This document shows, piece by piece, positions 61,885 through 64,000 of a DNA stretch of 64,000 nucleotides. The stretch lies in the NCBI RefSeq assembly GCF_003148385.1, contig NZ_CP029463.1:1984001-2048000 (forward strand). The letters run 5' to 3'. The DNA is from Flavobacterium sediminis (GTDB taxonomy: Bacteria > Bacteroidota > Bacteroidia > Flavobacteriales > Flavobacteriaceae). A program made the position numbers and the translations under genes. Under the pieces are notes generated by a model, which saw only the letters and a list, made by a program, of their open reading frames with translations, was not told where the DNA came from and did not search any database. Position 1 is the stretch's first letter; every line of letters begins with the position of its first letter.

Positions 61885-61977
61885 GATCTAAGGTGTTAAA
61901 AATTAAAATATTGGGTTTTGGAAGGGGTAAATTCGGAAAGGCTTTTTAAAGGTAATGTAAATTTTTTCAAAAAAAAA

Positions 61978-62010
61978 TTTGCAAATCAATTATCTTTTGA
62001 AGTATATTTG
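61978..62010 (+). promoter_or_regulatory. tRNA-Gly(TCC) promoter
   Basis: TTTG at 61978-61981, a 21-base spacer, and an exact TATATTTG at 62003-62010. Confidence 0.7.
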
Positions 62011-62021
62011 CAGCCACAAAT

Positions 62022-62094
62022 GCGGGAGTAGCTCAGTTGGTAGAGCGTCAGCCTTCCAAGCTGAATGTCGCGAGTTCGAACCTCGTCTCCCGCT
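62022..62094 (+). tRNA. tRNA-Gly (anticodon TCC), copy 1
   Basis: A 73-nt cloverleaf. The acceptor GCGGGAG pairs fully with CTCCCGC (62087-62093), the anticodon loop CTTCCAA gives TCC, and the T arm has GTTCGAAC. CCA is not encoded. Confidence 0.97.
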
Positions 62095-62123
62095 CTTAAG
62101 TTTTACTGAATTAATAATTTTTT

Positions 62124-62196
62124 GCGGGAGTAGCTCAGTTGGTAGAGCGTCAGCCTTCCAAGCTGAATGTCGCGAGTTCGAACCTCGTCTCCCGCT
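62124..62196 (+). tRNA. tRNA-Gly (anticodon TCC), copy 2
   Basis: Identical in sequence to copy 1, 102 bases downstream start to start. No separate promoter is seen, so it is probably co-transcribed with copy 1. Confidence 0.97.
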
Positions 62197-62201
62197 CAAA
62201 G

Positions 62202-62229
62202 AAAGCCCTTTTTTACAAGGGCTTTTTTT
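62202..62229. terminator. Bidirectional terminator after the tRNA pair
   Basis: A 9-bp perfect stem (62202-62210 with 62217-62225), a T run, and the mirror A run for the convergent pepE gene. Confidence 0.88.
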
Positions 62230-62938
62230 ATGTCAATAAAGTATTGATTTCAGTTTCAGGATCTACTTCAATTGCCGGACGATTGGTTGTAAACCAACGG
62301 GCTTTTAAATTTCCTTTTAAAATAATTTTGTCTCCTTTAACGTTTAGCCAGCTCCCTTCCCGTAGACCGATTACAGGTTGGGGATTAAACTGATGAAACT
62401 CATTGATGCGGGTTTCCCGGGTTTCGCCCATGTGGGTAGAATTTGTGTCCGGATCCAGATAATGTGGATTGATATTAAAAGGAACCATGCCTAATGTTCT
62501 GAAGCTTGGAGGATATACAATGGGCATGTCGTTAGTGGTTCCCATCGTTAAGCCACAAATGTTACTGCCGGCACTGGTACCTAAATAGGGTGTTCCGGTT
62601 TTTAGTTTTTCTTCTAATGCATCAATGACTTTAGTACGATACAGTTCACTTACTAATAAAAAAGTATTGCCGCCACCGGTAAAAATCCCTTCAGCTTTTT
62701 GAATGCCTTCAATCGGGTTGGTAAACTCGTGTAGTCCTATTATTTTCTTGCCTATTGTGTTAAAAGCTTGTCTTGCTTTTTCCGTATAGGCATCGTGTGA
62801 AATACCTCCCGGACGGGCGTAAGGAATAAAAACGATGGTTTCTGTCGAGGCAAAATGATTTTTGAGTTCAGGCAATAAATAGTCTAAATAATCTCCTTGA
62901 TGTAAAGTGGAGGTACTTGCTATGATTAGATTCCTCAT
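62228..62938 (-). CDS. pepE: Dipeptidase E (S51 family)
   Basis: 236 aa, PepE type. The nucleophile Ser122 is in GTPYLGTSAGSNICGLTMG, preceded by IFTGGGNTFLLVSEL and followed by HMGETRETRINEFH, which carries the His and Glu region. It cleaves Asp-Xaa dipeptides in the cytoplasm. It has no signal peptide. A TAnnTTTG box lies 14 bases upstream, and the stop is inside the tRNA terminator region, showing compact packing. Confidence 0.92.
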   Translation of the reverse strand: MRNLIIASTSTLHQGDYLDYLLPELKNHFASTETIVFIPYARPGGISHDAYTEKARQAFNTIGKKIIGLHEFTNPIEGIQKAEGIFTGGGNTFLLVSELYRTKVIDALEEKLKTGTPYLGTSAGSNICGLTMGTTNDMPIVYPPSFRTLGMVPFNINPHYLDPDTNSTHMGETRETRINEFHQFNPQPVIGLREGSWLNVKGDKIILKGNLKARWFTTNRPAIEVDPETEINTLLT

Positions 62939-62952
62939 TTTTTAATTTTTTT

Positions 62953-62960
62953 CAAAATTA
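62953..62960 (-). promoter_or_regulatory. Putative -7 box for pepE
   Basis: Exact TAATTTTG on the minus strand, 14 bases before the ATG. Confidence 0.45.
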
Positions 62961-63045
62961 CGATTTTGTTTAACATAAGTTTATCAAGTTCTTAGGAATT
63001 AATTGGCAGGGTGGCTTGGTATCTTTACCCTTGAAAAACAAATAA

Positions 63046-63786
63046 ATGAGACAAAAAATACTTTTACTTCTTTTTTTAGTCCAATTTTCTTTTGCGCAAC
63101 ACAATTTTATTCTGAAGGGAAAAATAGTGTCACAGTCCTATCAATTGGAAGGCATTAATGTTGTAAATCAGACTCAGGATATTGGTGTGGCTACCCAACG
63201 TGGCGGATATTTTACAATAGAAGCAAAAGTGAATGATACCATTATTTTCAGTGCAATTAATTTGAGAGGAACGATGCACGTCGTAACAGAAGAAGATCAA
63301 ACGAAAGAGTTGCTGTTTGTTCCGATGGAAGCGCTGGTTAATCAATTGAACGAAGTGGTGTTGACGGAATATAAGAGTATTACCACAGAATCTTTAGGGA
63401 TAATTCCGAAAGGAATGAGGTCGTATACGCCTGCTGAACGAAAATTGAAACAGGCAACAGGGGGAGATAACCAATACGGGCTTAATTCCAGTGTTTCATT
63501 TGATGCGATTTTAAACGGAATATCAGGGCGAACGAGGATGCTGAAGAAGGAGTTAGAGGTTGAGAAAAGAGAAATGCTGCTGGAAAATGTAAAGTTGGAT
63601 TACTCAGAAGAATATTTGACTAAAAACCTGAATATTCCGGGAGAACTGGTAGAGGGGTTCTTGTATTATCTGATAGAAGATAGGGAATTTGTAGCTGCTT
63701 ATCGTTCAGATAATAAGACTATGTGTGAGTTTGTTCTTAACAAAGTAGCATCTCGATTTTTGGAACTTCAAAAAATAAAAAAATGA
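63046..63786 (+). CDS. Carboxypeptidase-like regulatory domain protein, 246 aa
   Basis: Signal peptide about 1-17 (cut after SFAQ). The first 90 residues form one beta-sandwich of the carboxypeptidase-D regulatory type (LKGKIVSQSYQLEGINVVNQ, IGVATQRGGYFTIEAKVNDT, IIFSAINLRG). The rest has ALVNQLNEVVLTEYKSITTE and the helical C-terminus VASRFLELQK, without a TonB box or barrel. Such domains sit at the start of SusC-type receptors, but here the protein ends before any barrel. The stop overlaps the next, similar gene. Confidence 0.8.
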   Translation: MRQKILLLLFLVQFSFAQHNFILKGKIVSQSYQLEGINVVNQTQDIGVATQRGGYFTIEAKVNDTIIFSAINLRGTMHVVTEEDQTKELLFVPMEALVNQLNEVVLTEYKSITTESLGIIPKGMRSYTPAERKLKQATGGDNQYGLNSSVSFDAILNGISGRTRMLKKELEVEKREMLLENVKLDYSEEYLTKNLNIPGELVEGFLYYLIEDREFVAAYRSDNKTMCEFVLNKVASRFLELQKIKK

Positions 63787-64000
63787 TAAAACTACTACTC
63801 AAATTAACATTACTAATTTTTACATCTGTTTTTAGTTTACAAGCTCAGGAAAAAGAGCGAAAAGTCTTGAAAGGCAGAATTGTTTCTGATTCAACAGATG
63901 TTGAAAATGTTACGGTTATGAATAAGACAACAGGCTTAGCCGTTATGACCGATTTTGACGGGAAGTTTTCGATTAGAGCAAGAGAAAAAGATACGCTTTT
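63783..64000 (+). CDS. Carboxypeptidase-like regulatory domain protein, N-terminal fragment
   Basis: The gene runs past the right edge. It starts ATG at 63783 and overlaps the previous stop by 4 bases. Signal peptide (KLLLKLTLLIFTSVFSLQAQ), then VLKGRIVSDSTDVENVTVMN and GLAVMTDFDGKFSIRAREKD, the same domain type as the preceding gene. The two look like tandem paralogues made as a unit. What follows cannot be seen. Confidence 0.8.
   Translation, partial: MIKLLLKLTLLIFTSVFSLQAQEKERKVLKGRIVSDSTDVENVTVMNKTTGLAVMTDFDGKFSIRAREKDTL

Noticed and set aside
61979..62393. ORFs on both strands across the tRNA-Gly pair
   Set aside because: They consist of translated tRNA copies, so they repeat themselves; not coding.
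1..64000. Mobile elements, prophage or genomic island
   Set aside because: No transposase, integrase, phage structural genes, or target-site duplications were seen, and base composition is even. The S74 domain, also found in phage tail fibres, sits here with a bacterial signal peptide and no phage neighbours.

Overview
The window looks like a chromosomal segment from a member of the Flavobacteriaceae (Bacteroidota), probably Flavobacterium or a close relative. The evidence is AT-rich DNA, promoters of the Bacteroidota type (TTTG, a spacer of about 19 bases, then TAnnTTTG), many SPI and SPII secreted proteins, a type IX secretion plug protein, a cargo protease with a C-terminal sorting domain, an Nqr sodium pump, and flavobacterial families such as DUF2797, DUF3667 and DUF5916. 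It reads as core genome: I see no insertion sequence, prophage, CRISPR array, rRNA operon or replication origin, and no stretch over 300 bases without a gene.

Layout. 1-3 kb: a truncated secreted protein, a GH3-family protein with a tiny Cys-rich lipoprotein behind it, and a DUF2797 protein. 3-10 kb: an AsmA-like protein, a queuosine-precursor transporter, SppA, a FolK-deoxynucleoside kinase fusion and a TrmH-family methyltransferase. 10-14.6 kb: mutS (frameshifted), tRNA-Gly(GCC), tRNA-Leu(TAA) and small genes. 14.7-25 kb: a DPP11-like S46 peptidase, waaA (frameshifted), a DegT aminotransferase, galE, a HipA-like/DUF3037 pair, fabD, YceI, pirin and a Crp/Fnr regulator. 25-30 kb: a repeat-rich S74-type surface protein and a frameshifted M43 protease that would be a T9SS cargo. 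30-38.5 kb: purT, an aspartate aminotransferase, a fatty-acid desaturase, rsmG, pruA (frameshifted), and the operon T9SS plug - DUF3667 - apaG. 38.6-46.2 kb: nqrABCDEF, a small conserved ORF and apbE, which together make and flavinylate the Na+-pumping NADH dehydrogenase. 46-49.7 kb: a methyltransferase, map, a CoA-transferase and an RRM protein. 49.7-54.8 kb: a TetR - ABC - HlyD - TolC export operon whose ABC ATPase has degenerate catalytic motifs. 55-64 kb: gpmI, a DUF5916 protein, two convergent L,D-transpeptidases, a tandem pair of tRNA-Gly(TCC), pepE and two tandem carboxypeptidase-like-domain proteins, the second cut by the window edge.

Two themes stand out. First, five genes (mutS, waaA, the M43 protease twice, pruA, nqrF) carry six single-base deletions, all at short G/C runs and all restored by adding one base. 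This looks like a long-read consensus artefact, although a real mutS lesion would matter. Second, several small systems deserve attention: the ABC exporter lacking the signature, Q-loop and H-switch residues, with two perfect palindromes over the promoter of its TetR gene; two small lipoproteins made of 11-residue helical repeats; a compact HipA-like kinase overlapping a DUF3037 gene; and a perfect 16-bp palindrome upstream of the pirin gene next to a Crp/Fnr regulator.

All family assignments are by eye from the sequence. No database search was run.
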